Shown here: one piece after another, positions 25,086-34,842 of the stretch
Position numbering within the stretch: position 1 is the first letter of the stretch
Layout: the number at the start of each line of letters is the position of its first letter
NCBI RefSeq assembly: GCF_000468095.1
Contig: NZ_ASZC01000029.1
Location: 1-40,378, forward strand
Reading direction: 5' to 3'
Source of the DNA: Pantoea sp. AS-PWVM4
Lineage (GTDB): Bacteria; Pseudomonadota; Gammaproteobacteria; Enterobacterales; Enterobacteriaceae
Length of the DNA stretch: 40,378 nucleotides
Program-made: the position numbers and the translations under genes
Notes under the pieces: generated by a model
What the model was told of the DNA's origin: nothing
The model's database searches: none
What the model saw: only the letters and a program-made list of their open reading frames with translations

Positions 25086-25395
25086 GCATTTCAGGCTGCA
25101 ACACTTAACCAAAATTTCGCCTGACAAGTGATCGGCTTCCCTTTTTTGCTCTCCCGAAAATAATTTTTTGCGATCCTCCCTGGCTTCTGCCAGCCCCAAG
25201 CTATGATTTAACAATGATGTGCCGGTAGTTGGTTGTTTTGCTTTCCGTACTGAATGGTTGTTGTACATAGCAAAGATTTTTTCCACGGACGGTCTCCTTC
25301 CTTGCTGTGTACTCATGGCTCAATGAAGAGCAGCGCATCTGATAAGGCTTTCACGTCTGACGCAGTTCGCCTGCCAAATGTCACAGGAAGAAATC
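25086..25395 (+). promoter_or_regulatory. glgB leader and promoter region
   Basis: About 310 bases with no gene. TATGAT at 25202-25207 is the best -10 but has no good -35 at the usual spacing; a small palindrome CTGGC-TTCT-GCCAG lies just upstream. The leader from there to glgB would be nearly 190 bases. It contains CCACGGACGG and the Shine-Dalgarno AGGAAG, both with the GGA core that CsrA prefers, but no defined hairpin was found. Confidence 0.35.
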
Positions 25396-27579
25396 ATGTC
25401 AGAGCTTCCCGATCGCCAGGCGATCAATGCCCTGTTTGCGGGCAATTATTCCGATCCTTTTTCCCTGCTGGGAATGCACCAGACTGAGCAAGGTCTGGAA
25501 GTCCGGGCCTTGTTGCCCGACGCGTCAGAGGTGTGGGTGATAGAAACCAACACCGGGCGTAAATGCGCTCAGCTGGAGTGTTTTGACTCACGCGGCTTCT
25601 TCAGTGGCGTCATCCCGCGCCGAAAAAATCTGTTTCGCTACCAACTGGCGGTGAACTGGCACGGCCAGCAAAATCTGATTGATGATGCCTACCGTTTCGG
25701 GCCATTGCTGCAAGAGATGGATGCCTGGTTGCTGGCTGAAGGCACCCATTTACGTCCGTATGAAACCCTGGGGGCACATGGCACCACCCTTGATGGTGTC
25801 AGCGGTACGCGTTTTTCCGTCTGGGCACCCAATGCGCGGCGCGTGTCGGTGGTGGGAGAATTTAACTATTGGGATGGACGGCGCCATCCGATGCGTTTCC
25901 GCCGTGAACTGGGTATCTGGGAGCTGTTTGTCCCCGGTGCGTTCAACGGCCAGCTCTACAAATTCGAAATCATCGATGCCTTCGGCCAACTGCGTATCAA
26001 AGCCGATCCCTTTGCCTTTGAAGCGCAGATGCGCCCGCAAACGGCGTCGATGATCTGCGGCCTGCCGCCAAAAACCGAGATGACGGCGCAGCGCAAAGCC
26101 GCGAATGCCTTCGATGCGCCGATCTCCATTTACGAAGTACATCTGGGTTCCTGGCGGCGGCATACCGAGAACAACTTCTGGCTCAGCTACAAGGAGCTGT
26201 CGGAGCAGTTGGTCCCGTATGTCAAAGAGATGGGGTTTACCCATATCGAGCTGTTGCCGATTAATGAACATCCGTTTGACGGTAGCTGGGGTTATCAGCC
26301 GCTCGGCATGTATGCGCCGACTCGCCGCTTTGGCACCCGCGATGAGTTCCGCGAGTTCATCGCCAGTGCGCATGCGGCGGGCATCAACGTGCTGCTGGAT
26401 TGGGTACCGGGCCATTTCCCCAGCGATGATTTTGGGCTGGCGAAGTTTGATGGCACCGAGCTGTATGAACACAGCGACCCGCGCGAAGGCTACCATCAGG
26501 ACTGGAACACGCTGATCTACAACTTTGGTCGCCGCGAAGTGAGTAATTACCTCTCCGGCAATGCGCTGTACTGGCTGGAGCGCTTTGGTATTGATGGGCT
26601 GCGTGTGGATGCGGTGGCGTCGATGATTTACCGCGATTACAGCCGGGCTGAAGGTGAGTGGATACCCAACCAATATGGAGGCCGCGATAATCTGGAGGCC
26701 ATCTCCTTCCTGCGTTATACCAACCGCACCCTGGGGCGAGCAGCGCCGGGCGCTGTCACGATAGCCGAAGAGTCCACTGACTATCCCGGCGTTTCGCGTC
26801 CACCGGAAGCGGGTGGTCTTGGTTTCTGGTTTAAGTGGAACCTCGGTTGGATGCACGACACGCTGGATTACATGAAACACGACCCGGTGCATCGCCGCTA
26901 CCATCACCAGTTGATGACCTTCGGCATGCTCTACAACTACACGGAAAACTTCGTGCTGCCGCTGTCGCATGATGAAGTAGTACACGGTAAACGTTCGATT
27001 CTCGATCGCATGCCGGGTGATCCGTGGCAGAAATTCGCTAACCTGCGCGCCTATTACGGCTGGATGTGGGCCTTCCCGGGCAAGAAGCTGCTGTTTATGG
27101 GCGGTGAATTTGCCCAGGGCAAAGAGTGGAACCACGACACCAGCCTCGACTGGCATCTGCTGGAAGGGGCGGATAACTGGCACCACGGCGTGCAGCGGCT
27201 GGTACGCGATCTTAACCATACCTATCGCCACTATTCGCCGCTGTATCAGCTGGATTTCGACCCGCAGGGGTTCGAGTGGCTGGTGGTCGACGACCATGAA
27301 AACTCGGTGTTTGCCTTCGTGCGGCGCGATCGTGACGGCAATGAGGTGATTGTGGTCAGCAATTTTACGCCGGTACCACGTCCCCATTACCGCTTTGGCG
27401 TCAATCAGGCTGGTCGCTGGCAAGAAGTACTCAATACCGACCAGCATGACTACCACGGTAGCGATGTGCGTAATCATCAGGTACACACTGACGACATCCC
27501 GAGCCACGGTCGGGGACAATCCCTCAGTCTATCCCTGCCGCCACTGGCGACAGTCTGGTTGGTGCGGGAGGGAGAATAA
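25396..27579 (+). CDS. glgB: 1,4-alpha-glucan branching enzyme
   Basis: GlgB cuts alpha-1,4 chains of glycogen and rejoins them as alpha-1,6 branches. The start at 25396 is preferred: AGGAAG lies five bases upstream and the 727 residues match the E. coli length (728); the in-frame ATG at 25378 lacks a ribosome site. Domains: an N-terminal region and CBM48 (about 1-220, with DPFSLLGMH and FSVWAPNARRVSVVGEFNYWDGR), a GH13 barrel (about 230-610) and a C-terminal beta domain. Catalytic residues are the nucleophile Asp in LRVDAVASM, the acid Glu in IAEESTDYPG and the Asp of LSHDEVVHGK. It is the first gene of glgBXCAP; its stop TAA shares a base with the glgX start. Confidence 0.98.
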   Translation: MSELPDRQAINALFAGNYSDPFSLLGMHQTEQGLEVRALLPDASEVWVIETNTGRKCAQLECFDSRGFFSGVIPRRKNLFRYQLAVNWHGQQNLIDDAYRFGPLLQEMDAWLLAEGTHLRPYETLGAHGTTLDGVSGTRFSVWAPNARRVSVVGEFNYWDGRRHPMRFRRELGIWELFVPGAFNGQLYKFEIIDAFGQLRIKADPFAFEAQMRPQTASMICGLPPKTEMTAQRKAANAFDAPISIYEVHLGSWRRHTENNFWLSYKELSEQLVPYVKEMGFTHIELLPINEHPFDGSWGYQPLGMYAPTRRFGTRDEFREFIASAHAAGINVLLDWVPGHFPSDDFGLAKFDGTELYEHSDPREGYHQDWNTLIYNFGRREVSNYLSGNALYWLERFGIDGLRVDAVASMIYRDYSRAEGEWIPNQYGGRDNLEAISFLRYTNRTLGRAAPGAVTIAEESTDYPGVSRPPEAGGLGFWFKWNLGWMHDTLDYMKHDPVHRRYHHQLMTFGMLYNYTENFVLPLSHDEVVHGKRSILDRMPGDPWQKFANLRAYYGWMWAFPGKKLLFMGGEFAQGKEWNHDTSLDWHLLEGADNWHHGVQRLVRDLNHTYRHYSPLYQLDFDPQGFEWLVVDDHENSVFAFVRRDRDGNEVIVVSNFTPVPRPHYRFGVNQAGRWQEVLNTDQHDYHGSDVRNHQVHTDDIPSHGRGQSLSLSLPPLATVWLVREGE

Positions 27580-29558
27580 TGCTGGAGAGCGGGCAGCCCG
27601 CACCGCTGGGCGCAAATTACGATGGTCATGGTGTCAACTTCACGCTGTTTTCCCGCCATGCGGAAAAAGTGGAGCTGTGCCTGTTTGATCAGCACGGCGT
27701 TGAGCGTCGCTTCCCGCTGCCACAACGCAGTGGCGATATCTGGCACGGCTACTTTCCTGGGCTGAAACCGGGGCAACGCTATGGCTACCGCGTGCATGGC
27801 CCGTGGTCGCCTGCTGAGGGGCATCGTTTTAATCCGAAGAAATTGCTGGTTGATCCCTGCGCCAGAGCGGTGGTTGGCGATGTGCCGGACGATCCGCGCT
27901 TTTTCAACGGCACGACCCTGCCGGACAAGCAGGATAATGCTGGCATTGCGCCCAAATCACTGGTCATCGCCGAAGATTTTGACTGGGATGAAGACACGCC
28001 GTTGCGCACCCCCTGGGGGAAAACGGTGATTTATGAAGCGCATGTCCGTGGGCTGACTCAGTTACATCCGGAAATTCCGGAAAGACTACGCGGGACTTAT
28101 GCGGCACTGGGTCATCCTGTTATGGTGAAGTATCTGCGCCATCTTGGTATCACGGCGCTGGAGCTGCTGCCGATTGCCCATTTTGCCAGCGAGCCGCGTT
28201 TACTGCGGTTGGGACTCAGCAATTACTGGGGCTACAACCCGGTGGCACTCTGGGCGGTCGATCCCCGTTACGCCTCCGGCGAAGACGGTTTGACGCCGTT
28301 GCAGGAGTTTCAGCAGGCGGTAAAAAGGCTGCATGCGGCGGGTATTGAGGTGATTCTTGATGTGGTGTTCAACCACACCGCCGAACTGGATGAGCTTGGC
28401 CCGGTGATCGCGATGCGCGGCATTGATAACGCCAGTTATTACTGGCTTAACGCGCAGGGCGAATACCATAACTGGACCGGCTGCGGCAATACGCTGAATC
28501 TCAGCGATGCTCAGGTGATGGAATGGGTGTTGGAAGGGCTGCGCCACTGGGTGCGCGATTGCCATATTGATGGCTTTCGTTTCGACCTTGCCTCGGTGTT
28601 GGGGCGTACGCCGGATTTCCGCCAGGATGCGCCGCTCTTCGCTGCCATCAAAGCCTGTCCGATTTTGTCAAAAGTGAAACTGATCGCCGAACCCTGGGAT
28701 GTCGGTCCCGGCGGCTATCAGGTCGGTAACTATCCGCCAACCTTTGCCGAGTGGAACGACCACTTTCGCGATGCAACGCGGTGCTTCTGGTTACACGGCG
28801 GGCTGAGCAACGGTGATTTTGCCCGACGTTTTGCCGCCTCCAGCGATGTTTTTCAGCGTGCGCCACGTCTGCCGCACGCCAGTATCAATCTGATCACCGC
28901 ACACGACGGTTTTACGCTGCGCGATGTGGTGAGCTTCAACCATAAACACAATCAGGCTAACGGCGAAGACAATCGCGACGGCAGCAACAACAACTTCAGC
29001 GATAACCACGGTCATGAAGGGCTGCATGTCAGTTTCGATGTTGTCGAGCGACGGCGGCTCAGCGTGCATGCGCTGCTCGCGACGTTGCTGCTGGCGCAGG
29101 GTACGCCGATGCTGCTGGCGGGTGATGAACGTGGTCACAGCCAGCATGGCAACAACAATGCGTATTGTCAGGACAACCCGCTGACCTGGCTGGACTGGCA
29201 ACAGGATGATTCTGGACTGGTCGACTTCACTGCCGCGTTAATTCATCTGCGTAAGCGCATTCCCGCGCTCACGGCAGATCGCTGGTGGCAGGAGGGCGAT
29301 GGCAACGTACGGTGGTTCAATGCCAGCGGCAAACCACTGGGGAATGAGGAGTGGGAACAGGGGACGCACAGAATGCAGATCCTGCTCTCCGGCCGCTGGT
29401 TAATAACAATTAACGCCACGGATGCGGTGAGTGACCTCGCCTTACCAGACGGAGAGTGGCGTGCCATTCCTCCTTTCGCCGGGGAAGATAACCCCATTTT
29501 GACAACTGTCTGGCACGGGCCCGCACACGGTGTGTGTGTGTTCCTGAAACAATCATAA
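27579..29558 (+). CDS. glgX: Glycogen debranching enzyme
   Basis: GlgX removes the short alpha-1,6 branches left when phosphorylase has trimmed glycogen. The product has 659 residues (657 in E. coli): a CBM48 domain (about 1-130, PAPLGANYDGHGVNFTLFSRHAEKVEL), then a GH13 barrel with nucleophile Asp in DGFRFDLASVLGR, acid Glu in LIAEPWDVGPGG and Asp in ITAHDGFTLRD, and a C-terminal beta domain. Its ATG overlaps the glgB stop in TAATG, so translation is likely coupled. Its own stop TAA overlaps the first bases of the glgC Shine-Dalgarno AAGGAG. The 3' end also encodes the hairpin that lies in the glgC leader. Confidence 0.98.
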   Translation: MLESGQPAPLGANYDGHGVNFTLFSRHAEKVELCLFDQHGVERRFPLPQRSGDIWHGYFPGLKPGQRYGYRVHGPWSPAEGHRFNPKKLLVDPCARAVVGDVPDDPRFFNGTTLPDKQDNAGIAPKSLVIAEDFDWDEDTPLRTPWGKTVIYEAHVRGLTQLHPEIPERLRGTYAALGHPVMVKYLRHLGITALELLPIAHFASEPRLLRLGLSNYWGYNPVALWAVDPRYASGEDGLTPLQEFQQAVKRLHAAGIEVILDVVFNHTAELDELGPVIAMRGIDNASYYWLNAQGEYHNWTGCGNTLNLSDAQVMEWVLEGLRHWVRDCHIDGFRFDLASVLGRTPDFRQDAPLFAAIKACPILSKVKLIAEPWDVGPGGYQVGNYPPTFAEWNDHFRDATRCFWLHGGLSNGDFARRFAASSDVFQRAPRLPHASINLITAHDGFTLRDVVSFNHKHNQANGEDNRDGSNNNFSDNHGHEGLHVSFDVVERRRLSVHALLATLLLAQGTPMLLAGDERGHSQHGNNNAYCQDNPLTWLDWQQDDSGLVDFTAALIHLRKRIPALTADRWWQEGDGNVRWFNASGKPLGNEEWEQGTHRMQILLSGRWLITINATDAVSDLALPDGEWRAIPPFAGEDNPILTTVWHGPAHGVCVFLKQS

Positions 29559-29562
29559 GGAG
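29524..29562 (+). promoter_or_regulatory. glgC translation-initiation region with CsrA-type hairpin
   Basis: CACAC-GGT-GTGTG (29524-29536) forms a 5-bp stem within the last glgX codons, followed by the glgC Shine-Dalgarno AAGGAG (29557-29562). In E. coli, CsrA blocks glgC translation through a GGA in a similar hairpin and a second GGA at the Shine-Dalgarno. Here the hairpin loop reads GGT, so only the second GGA is kept. Confidence 0.45.
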
Positions 29563-29568
29563 TCAGAC

Positions 29569-30864
29569 ATGGTGAATTTAGATAGAACAGATCATCTGAT
29601 GCTGGCACGCCAGCTTCCTACGCAGACGGTGGCGCTGATCCTCGCCGGAGGACGCGGCACACGCCTGAAAGACCTGACCGCCAAACGCGCCAAACCGGCG
29701 GTGCACTTTGGCGGGAAGTTCCGCATCATCGACTTTGCACTCTCCAATTGCCTCAACTCGGGCATCCGGCGCATTGGCGTGATCACGCAATATCAGTCAC
29801 ACACGCTGGTGCAGCATATCCAGCGCGGCTGGTCGATTTTCAACGAAGAGATGAACGAGTTTGTTGATCTGTTGCCCGCACAACAGCGCTTCTCCACTGA
29901 GCACTGGTATCGTGGGACGGCGGATGCGGTAACGCAAAACCTCGACATCATTCGTCGGTATAACGCCCAGTACATCGTGATCCTCGCCGGGGATCATATC
30001 TACAAAATGGATTATTCGCGCATGCTGCTGGATCACGTCGATCGTGGTGCCAAATGCACCATCGCCTGCTTGCCAGTGCCGTTGGAGGAAGCCACTGCCT
30101 TTGGCGTGATGGCGGTGGATACCGAGAACAACGTGGTCGATTTTGTGGAAAAACCGCCTGTTCCCCCCTCAATGCCCGGCGATGACAGCAAGGCGCTGGC
30201 CAGTATGGGGATTTATGTCTTTAACGCGGATTATCTCTACCAGCTGCTGGAAGAAGACGCCCAGATACCTGAGTCCAATCACGATTTCGGTAAAGATTTG
30301 CTGCCGAAAATTGTGGCCAGCGGCGACGCCTACGCGCACTCCTTCACCCTGTCCTGCGTGCAAAGCGACGAAGCTGCCGAACCCTACTGGCGCGATGTCG
30401 GAACGCTCGAAGCCTACTGGCGCGCCAATCTGGATTTGGCCTCCGTCACACCGGAACTGGACATGTATGACCACGGCTGGCCGATCCGTACCCATATGGA
30501 GCCGCTACCACCGGCGAAGTTTGTGCAGGATCGTTCCGGTAGCCACGGTATGACGATGAACTCGCTGGTTTCTGGCGGGTGCATTATCTCGGGCTCCGTG
30601 GTGGTGAACTCGGTACTGTTCCCGCGCGTACGTGTGAACTCTTTTTGCAACATCGATTCTTCGGTACTGCTGCCCGATGTGGTGATTGGCCGCTCCTGCC
30701 GTCTGCGCCGCTGCGTGATTGACCGCGCCTGCGTGCTGCCGGAAGGCATTGTGATTGGCGAAAATCCCGATGAAGACAGCCGCCGTTTTTACCGTTCAGA
30801 AGAGGGCATCGTGCTGGTGACGCGCGCCATGTTAGCCAAACTGGCGGGTGCCGTTGGCCGGTGA
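29569..30864 (+). CDS. glgC: Glucose-1-phosphate adenylyltransferase (ADP-glucose pyrophosphorylase)
   Basis: GlgC makes ADP-glucose from ATP and glucose-1-phosphate, the committed and allosterically controlled step of glycogen synthesis. The product has 431 residues, the same as E. coli. The nucleotidyltransferase domain has ALILAGGRGTRLKDLTAKRAKPAV, with the fructose-1,6-bisphosphate-binding Lys39 conserved, then GTADAVTQNLDIIRRY and the glucose-1-phosphate site FVEKP. The C-terminal left-handed beta-helix (about 300-431) includes SGSVVVNSVLFPRVRVNSFC and regulatory arginines. A strong AAGGAG lies six bases before the start and overlaps the glgX stop. It is expected to be activated by fructose-1,6-bisphosphate and inhibited by AMP. 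Confidence 0.98.
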   Translation: MVNLDRTDHLMLARQLPTQTVALILAGGRGTRLKDLTAKRAKPAVHFGGKFRIIDFALSNCLNSGIRRIGVITQYQSHTLVQHIQRGWSIFNEEMNEFVDLLPAQQRFSTEHWYRGTADAVTQNLDIIRRYNAQYIVILAGDHIYKMDYSRMLLDHVDRGAKCTIACLPVPLEEATAFGVMAVDTENNVVDFVEKPPVPPSMPGDDSKALASMGIYVFNADYLYQLLEEDAQIPESNHDFGKDLLPKIVASGDAYAHSFTLSCVQSDEAAEPYWRDVGTLEAYWRANLDLASVTPELDMYDHGWPIRTHMEPLPPAKFVQDRSGSHGMTMNSLVSGGCIISGSVVVNSVLFPRVRVNSFCNIDSSVLLPDVVIGRSCRLRRCVIDRACVLPEGIVIGENPDEDSRRFYRSEEGIVLVTRAMLAKLAGAVGR

Positions 30865-30925
30865 CGAAAAAGCACACAGACAATCGACGCGTGGAACGCG
30901 AGCGATATCACAAAAGGGGTCCAGG

Positions 30926-32359
30926 ATGCAGGTTTTACATGTCTGTTCAGAACTTTTCCCGTTGTTGAAAACCGGCGGGTTGGCTGATGTTGTCGGCGCT
31001 TTACCGCAGGCACAAATTGCCGGTGGTACGGATACGCGGGTCTTACTTCCCGCGTATCCTGACCTGCGTAGAGGGATTCCGGATACGGAAGTGGTGGCGG
31101 AGCTGCCAACCTTTGCTGGGTTTGTTCGCTTACTTTTTGGACATTTCAACGGTGTTGGCATTTATTTAATTGATGCACCGGGATTGTATGAACGTCCGGG
31201 AAGCCCGTACCACGATGAATCACAGTTTGCCTACGTCGATAACTATCTGCGCTTTGCGCTGCTCGGCTGGATGGGCTGTGAAATCGCCTGTGGACTGGAC
31301 ACCTTCTGGCGGCCAGATATCGTGCATGCGCATGACTGGCATGCCGGGTTAACCTGCGCCTATCTGGAGGCGCGAGGCCGCCCGGCGAAATCGGTGTTTA
31401 CCGTGCATAACCTGGCGTATCAGGGGCTGTTTTCAGCGCGCCATATGGAGGAGATCCAGTTACCGCGATCATTCTTCAACATGCATGGCCTGGAGTTTTA
31501 TGGGCAAATTTCTTATCTCAAAGCTGGCCTGTTTTATGCAGATCATATTACGGCGGTCAGCCCGACTTACGCGCTGGAGATCACCCGCCCGGAGTTTGGC
31601 TATGGTATGGAAGCGCTGCTGGCGCAGCGTCTGCGTGAAGGACGGTTAAGTGGCGTGTTGAACGGTGTTGATCCGGCGATCTGGGACCCGACGCATGACC
31701 TGCTGCTGACCGCGCGTTACGACCGGGACACGCTGGAGAGCAAGGCGGAGAACAAACGTCAGCTGCAAATTGCTATGGGCTTGAAGGTCGATGACAAAGT
31801 ACCGGTATTTTGTGTAATCAGCCGCTTAACCCGGCAGAAGGGTCTGGATTTGGTGCTGGAAGCGCTGCCTGGTTTACTGGCGCAGGGCGGCCAGTTGGTA
31901 TTGTTGGGGCAGGGAGATGCCGAATTACAGCAGGGATTTCTGGCGGCGGCGGCTGAGCACCCCGGCAGCGTTGGCGTGCAGATTGGCTATCACGAGGCTT
32001 TCTCGCACCGCATTGTCGGCGGCGCGGATGTGATTCTGGTGCCCAGCCGCTTTGAACCGTGTGGCCTGACACAACTTTATGGTCTGAAATACGGCACGCT
32101 GCCGCTGGTACGCCGTACCGGTGGTCTGGCGGATACGGTGAATGACAGTTCGCTGGAAAACCTGGCAGATGGGATCGCCAGTGGTTTCAGCTTTGAAGAC
32201 AGTAATGCCTGGTCGCTGCTCAGAGCGATTCGGCGCGCTTTTGTACTGTGGTCCCGTCCTTCCCTCTGGCGTTATGTTCAGCGTCAGGCGATGGGGATGG
32301 ATTTTAGTTGGCAGGTGGCAGCACAAGCCTACCGCGATCTTTATCAACGTTTGCTGTAA
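30926..32359 (+). CDS. glgA: Glycogen synthase (ADP-glucose)
   Basis: GlgA adds glucose from ADP-glucose to growing alpha-1,4 chains. The start at 30926 has AAGGGG six bases upstream and gives 477 residues, exactly the E. coli length; the frame extends upstream across the end of glgC, but without similarity. The GT5 fold shows the ADP-glucose motif KTGGLADVVGALPQA (Lys15), HAHDWHAGL, the second-domain SRLTRQKGLDL and the active-site SRFEPCGLTQLYGLKYGT. It lies 61 bases after glgC with no terminator between, in one operon with the other glg genes. Confidence 0.98.
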   Translation: MQVLHVCSELFPLLKTGGLADVVGALPQAQIAGGTDTRVLLPAYPDLRRGIPDTEVVAELPTFAGFVRLLFGHFNGVGIYLIDAPGLYERPGSPYHDESQFAYVDNYLRFALLGWMGCEIACGLDTFWRPDIVHAHDWHAGLTCAYLEARGRPAKSVFTVHNLAYQGLFSARHMEEIQLPRSFFNMHGLEFYGQISYLKAGLFYADHITAVSPTYALEITRPEFGYGMEALLAQRLREGRLSGVLNGVDPAIWDPTHDLLLTARYDRDTLESKAENKRQLQIAMGLKVDDKVPVFCVISRLTRQKGLDLVLEALPGLLAQGGQLVLLGQGDAELQQGFLAAAAEHPGSVGVQIGYHEAFSHRIVGGADVILVPSRFEPCGLTQLYGLKYGTLPLVRRTGGLADTVNDSSLENLADGIASGFSFEDSNAWSLLRAIRRAFVLWSRPSLWRYVQRQAMGMDFSWQVAAQAYRDLYQRLL

Positions 32360-32380
32360 TGAGAGATTGGGATACTTGAT

Positions 32381-34828
32381 ATGAACGCACCTTTCACCTA
32401 TGCCTCACCCACCCTGACGGTTGATGCGCTGAAGCACTCGATAGCCTATAAACTGATGTTTACCATCGGTAAAGACCCTTCCATCGCCAATAAGCACGAG
32501 TGGCTCAACGCCGCGCTGCTGGCAGTGCGCGACCGCATGGTGGAACGTTGGCTACGTTCCAGCCGGGCGCAATTGTCGCAGGATGTACGTCAGGTGTATT
32601 ACCTGTCGATGGAATTCCTGATGGGCCGCACCCTGGGCAACGCGCTGCTGGCGATGGGTATTTACGACGATCTCAATCAGGCGCTGGATGAGATGGGGCT
32701 GGATCTCAGCGAACTGATGGAAGAAGAGAACGATCCCGGCCTTGGCAACGGTGGTCTGGGACGTCTCGCCGCCTGTTTCCTCGATTCACTGGCGACCCTC
32801 GGCCTGCCGGGGCGTGGCTACGGCATCCGTTACGATTACGGTATGTTCAAGCAGAATATTGTCGACGGCCAGCAGCGCGAATCGCCGGATTACTGGCTGG
32901 AATATGGTAACCCGTGGGAATTCCAGCGTTTTAACACCCGCTACAAAGTGCGTTTTGGTGGCCGTTTGCAACACGAAGGCAGCCGGGTGCGCTGGATCGA
33001 AACCGAAGAGATCCTGGCCATTGCGTATGATCAGATCGTGCCCGGTTTTGATACCGATGCCACCAACACGCTGCGGTTGTGGGGCGCGCAGGCCAGTAAC
33101 GAAATCAACCTGGGTAAGTTCAATCAGGGCGATTACTTTGCCGCCGTGGAAGATAAAAACCACTCGGAAAACGTGTCGCGTGTGCTTTATCCCGACGACT
33201 CCACCTATTCCGGTCGCGAGCTGCGTCTGCGCCAGGAATATTTTCTCGTCTCCTCAACGGTGCAGGACATCCTGAACCGTCACTGGCAGATGCACCAAAC
33301 CTGGGACAACCTGGCGGATAAAATCGCCATCCATCTCAACGATACCCACCCGGTGCTGGCGATCCCCGAACTGATGCGGTTGTTGATTGATGAGCAGAAA
33401 TTTTCCTGGGACGATGCGTTTGAAGTCACCTGCCAGGTGTTCTCCTACACCAACCACACGCTGATGACTGAGGCGCTGGAAACCTGGCCGGTGGATATGA
33501 TCGGCAAGATCCTGCCGCGTCATCTCAGCATCATCTTTGAAATTAATGATTATTTCCTGAAAACCATTCAGGAATACTATCCGGATGACTGGGATCTGAT
33601 GTCACGTATCTCAATCATTGATGAGAACAATGGCCGCAAGGTCCGTATGGCATGGCTGGCGGTGGTGGTCAGTCATAAGGTTAACGGTGTTTCCGAACTC
33701 CACTCCAACCTGATGGTGCAGTCGCTGTTTGCCGATTTTTCTCGTCTGTTCCCGGGACGTTTCTGTAATAAAACCAATGGCGTCACACCACGCCGCTGGC
33801 TGGCTCTGGCTAACCCGGCACTTTCAGAAGTCCTGGATGAGGCGATTGGCCGCAACTGGCGCACCGACCTTAGCCAACTCAGCGACCTGACGCCGCAAAT
33901 CGATTTCCCGGCGTTTATTGAGCAGATCGCCGATGCCAAATTTGCCAACAAAAAACGCCTGGCGGATTGGGTAGCAAAAAACCTCGATATTGTGCTGGAC
34001 CCTCATGCGCTGTTTGATGTGCAAATCAAACGCATCCATGAGTACAAACGCCAGCTGCTGAACGTGTTGCACGTTATCACCCGCTACAACCGCATCAAGG
34101 CCGATCCCGATGCAGATTGGGTACCTCGGGTGAATATTTTTGCCGGTAAAGCGGCCTCCGCCTATTACATGGCGAAGCACATCATTCATCTGATCAACGA
34201 TGTCGCGAAGGTGATCAACAACGATCCGCAGGTGAAAAACAAGCTGAAGGTGGTGTTTATCCCTAACTACGGGGTTAGCCTGGCGCAGATCATTATTCCG
34301 GCGGCGGATCTCTCCGAGCAGATCTCCACGGCGGGTACGGAGGCTTCCGGCACCAGTAATATGAAGTTTGCGCTCAACGGCGCGTTAACGATTGGTACGC
34401 TGGATGGGGCCAACGTCGAGATGCGCGAACATGTCGGTGCGGAGAATATCTTTATCTTCGGTAACACCACGCCGCAGGTCGAGCAGTTGCGCAAAGATGG
34501 CTACAACCCCCGTAAATACTACGAAGAGGATGAGGAGCTGCATCAGGCGCTGACGCAGATTGCCAGTGGTCTGTTTAGCCCGCAGGATCCAGGTCGCTAT
34601 CGTAACCTGTTCGATGCGCTGGTGAACTTTGGCGACCACTATCAATTGCTGGCGGATTATCGCAGCTACGTGGATACCCAGGATAAGGTGGACAAACTCT
34701 ATCGTCAGCCGGATGAGTGGCAACGACGTGCGGCGCTGAATATCGCTAATATGGGCTATTTTTCGGCGGATCGTACCATTCAGGAGTATGCCGATGAGAT
34801 CTGGCATATTTCGCCAGTGAGGTTATAA
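32381..34828 (+). CDS. glgP: Glycogen phosphorylase
   Basis: GlgP releases glucose-1-phosphate from the ends of glycogen chains using phosphate and pyridoxal phosphate. The product has 815 residues, identical in length to E. coli GlgP and similar throughout. Family blocks include YYLSMEFLMGRTL, NDPGLGNGGLGRLAACFLDS, HLNDTHPVLAIPELMRLL, VQIKRIHEYKRQLLN and the PLP-lysine motif EASGTSNMKFALNGALTIGT. It starts 21 bases after glgA and is the last gene of glgBXCAP. No rho-independent terminator follows; instead two direct REP units begin 14 bases after the stop. In E. coli glgP is followed by glpD, here by dcrB, so this is a rearrangement point. Confidence 0.98.
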   Translation: MNAPFTYASPTLTVDALKHSIAYKLMFTIGKDPSIANKHEWLNAALLAVRDRMVERWLRSSRAQLSQDVRQVYYLSMEFLMGRTLGNALLAMGIYDDLNQALDEMGLDLSELMEEENDPGLGNGGLGRLAACFLDSLATLGLPGRGYGIRYDYGMFKQNIVDGQQRESPDYWLEYGNPWEFQRFNTRYKVRFGGRLQHEGSRVRWIETEEILAIAYDQIVPGFDTDATNTLRLWGAQASNEINLGKFNQGDYFAAVEDKNHSENVSRVLYPDDSTYSGRELRLRQEYFLVSSTVQDILNRHWQMHQTWDNLADKIAIHLNDTHPVLAIPELMRLLIDEQKFSWDDAFEVTCQVFSYTNHTLMTEALETWPVDMIGKILPRHLSIIFEINDYFLKTIQEYYPDDWDLMSRISIIDENNGRKVRMAWLAVVVSHKVNGVSELHSNLMVQSLFADFSRLFPGRFCNKTNGVTPRRWLALANPALSEVLDEAIGRNWRTDLSQLSDLTPQIDFPAFIEQIADAKFANKKRLADWVAKNLDIVLDPHALFDVQIKRIHEYKRQLLNVLHVITRYNRIKADPDADWVPRVNIFAGKAASAYYMAKHIIHLINDVAKVINNDPQVKNKLKVVFIPNYGVSLAQIIIPAADLSEQISTAGTEASGTSNMKFALNGALTIGTLDGANVEMREHVGAENIFIFGNTTPQVEQLRKDGYNPRKYYEEDEELHQALTQIASGLFSPQDPGRYRNLFDALVNFGDHYQLLADYRSYVDTQDKVDKLYRQPDEWQRRAALNIANMGYFSADRTIQEYADEIWHISPVRL

Positions 34829-34842
34829 CGACACGTTAATTT

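Noticed and set aside
25750..27519. A 589-codon open frame opposite glgB
   Set aside because: It is fully antisense to an intact GlgB with all catalytic residues, and no protein family was recognised in the translation.
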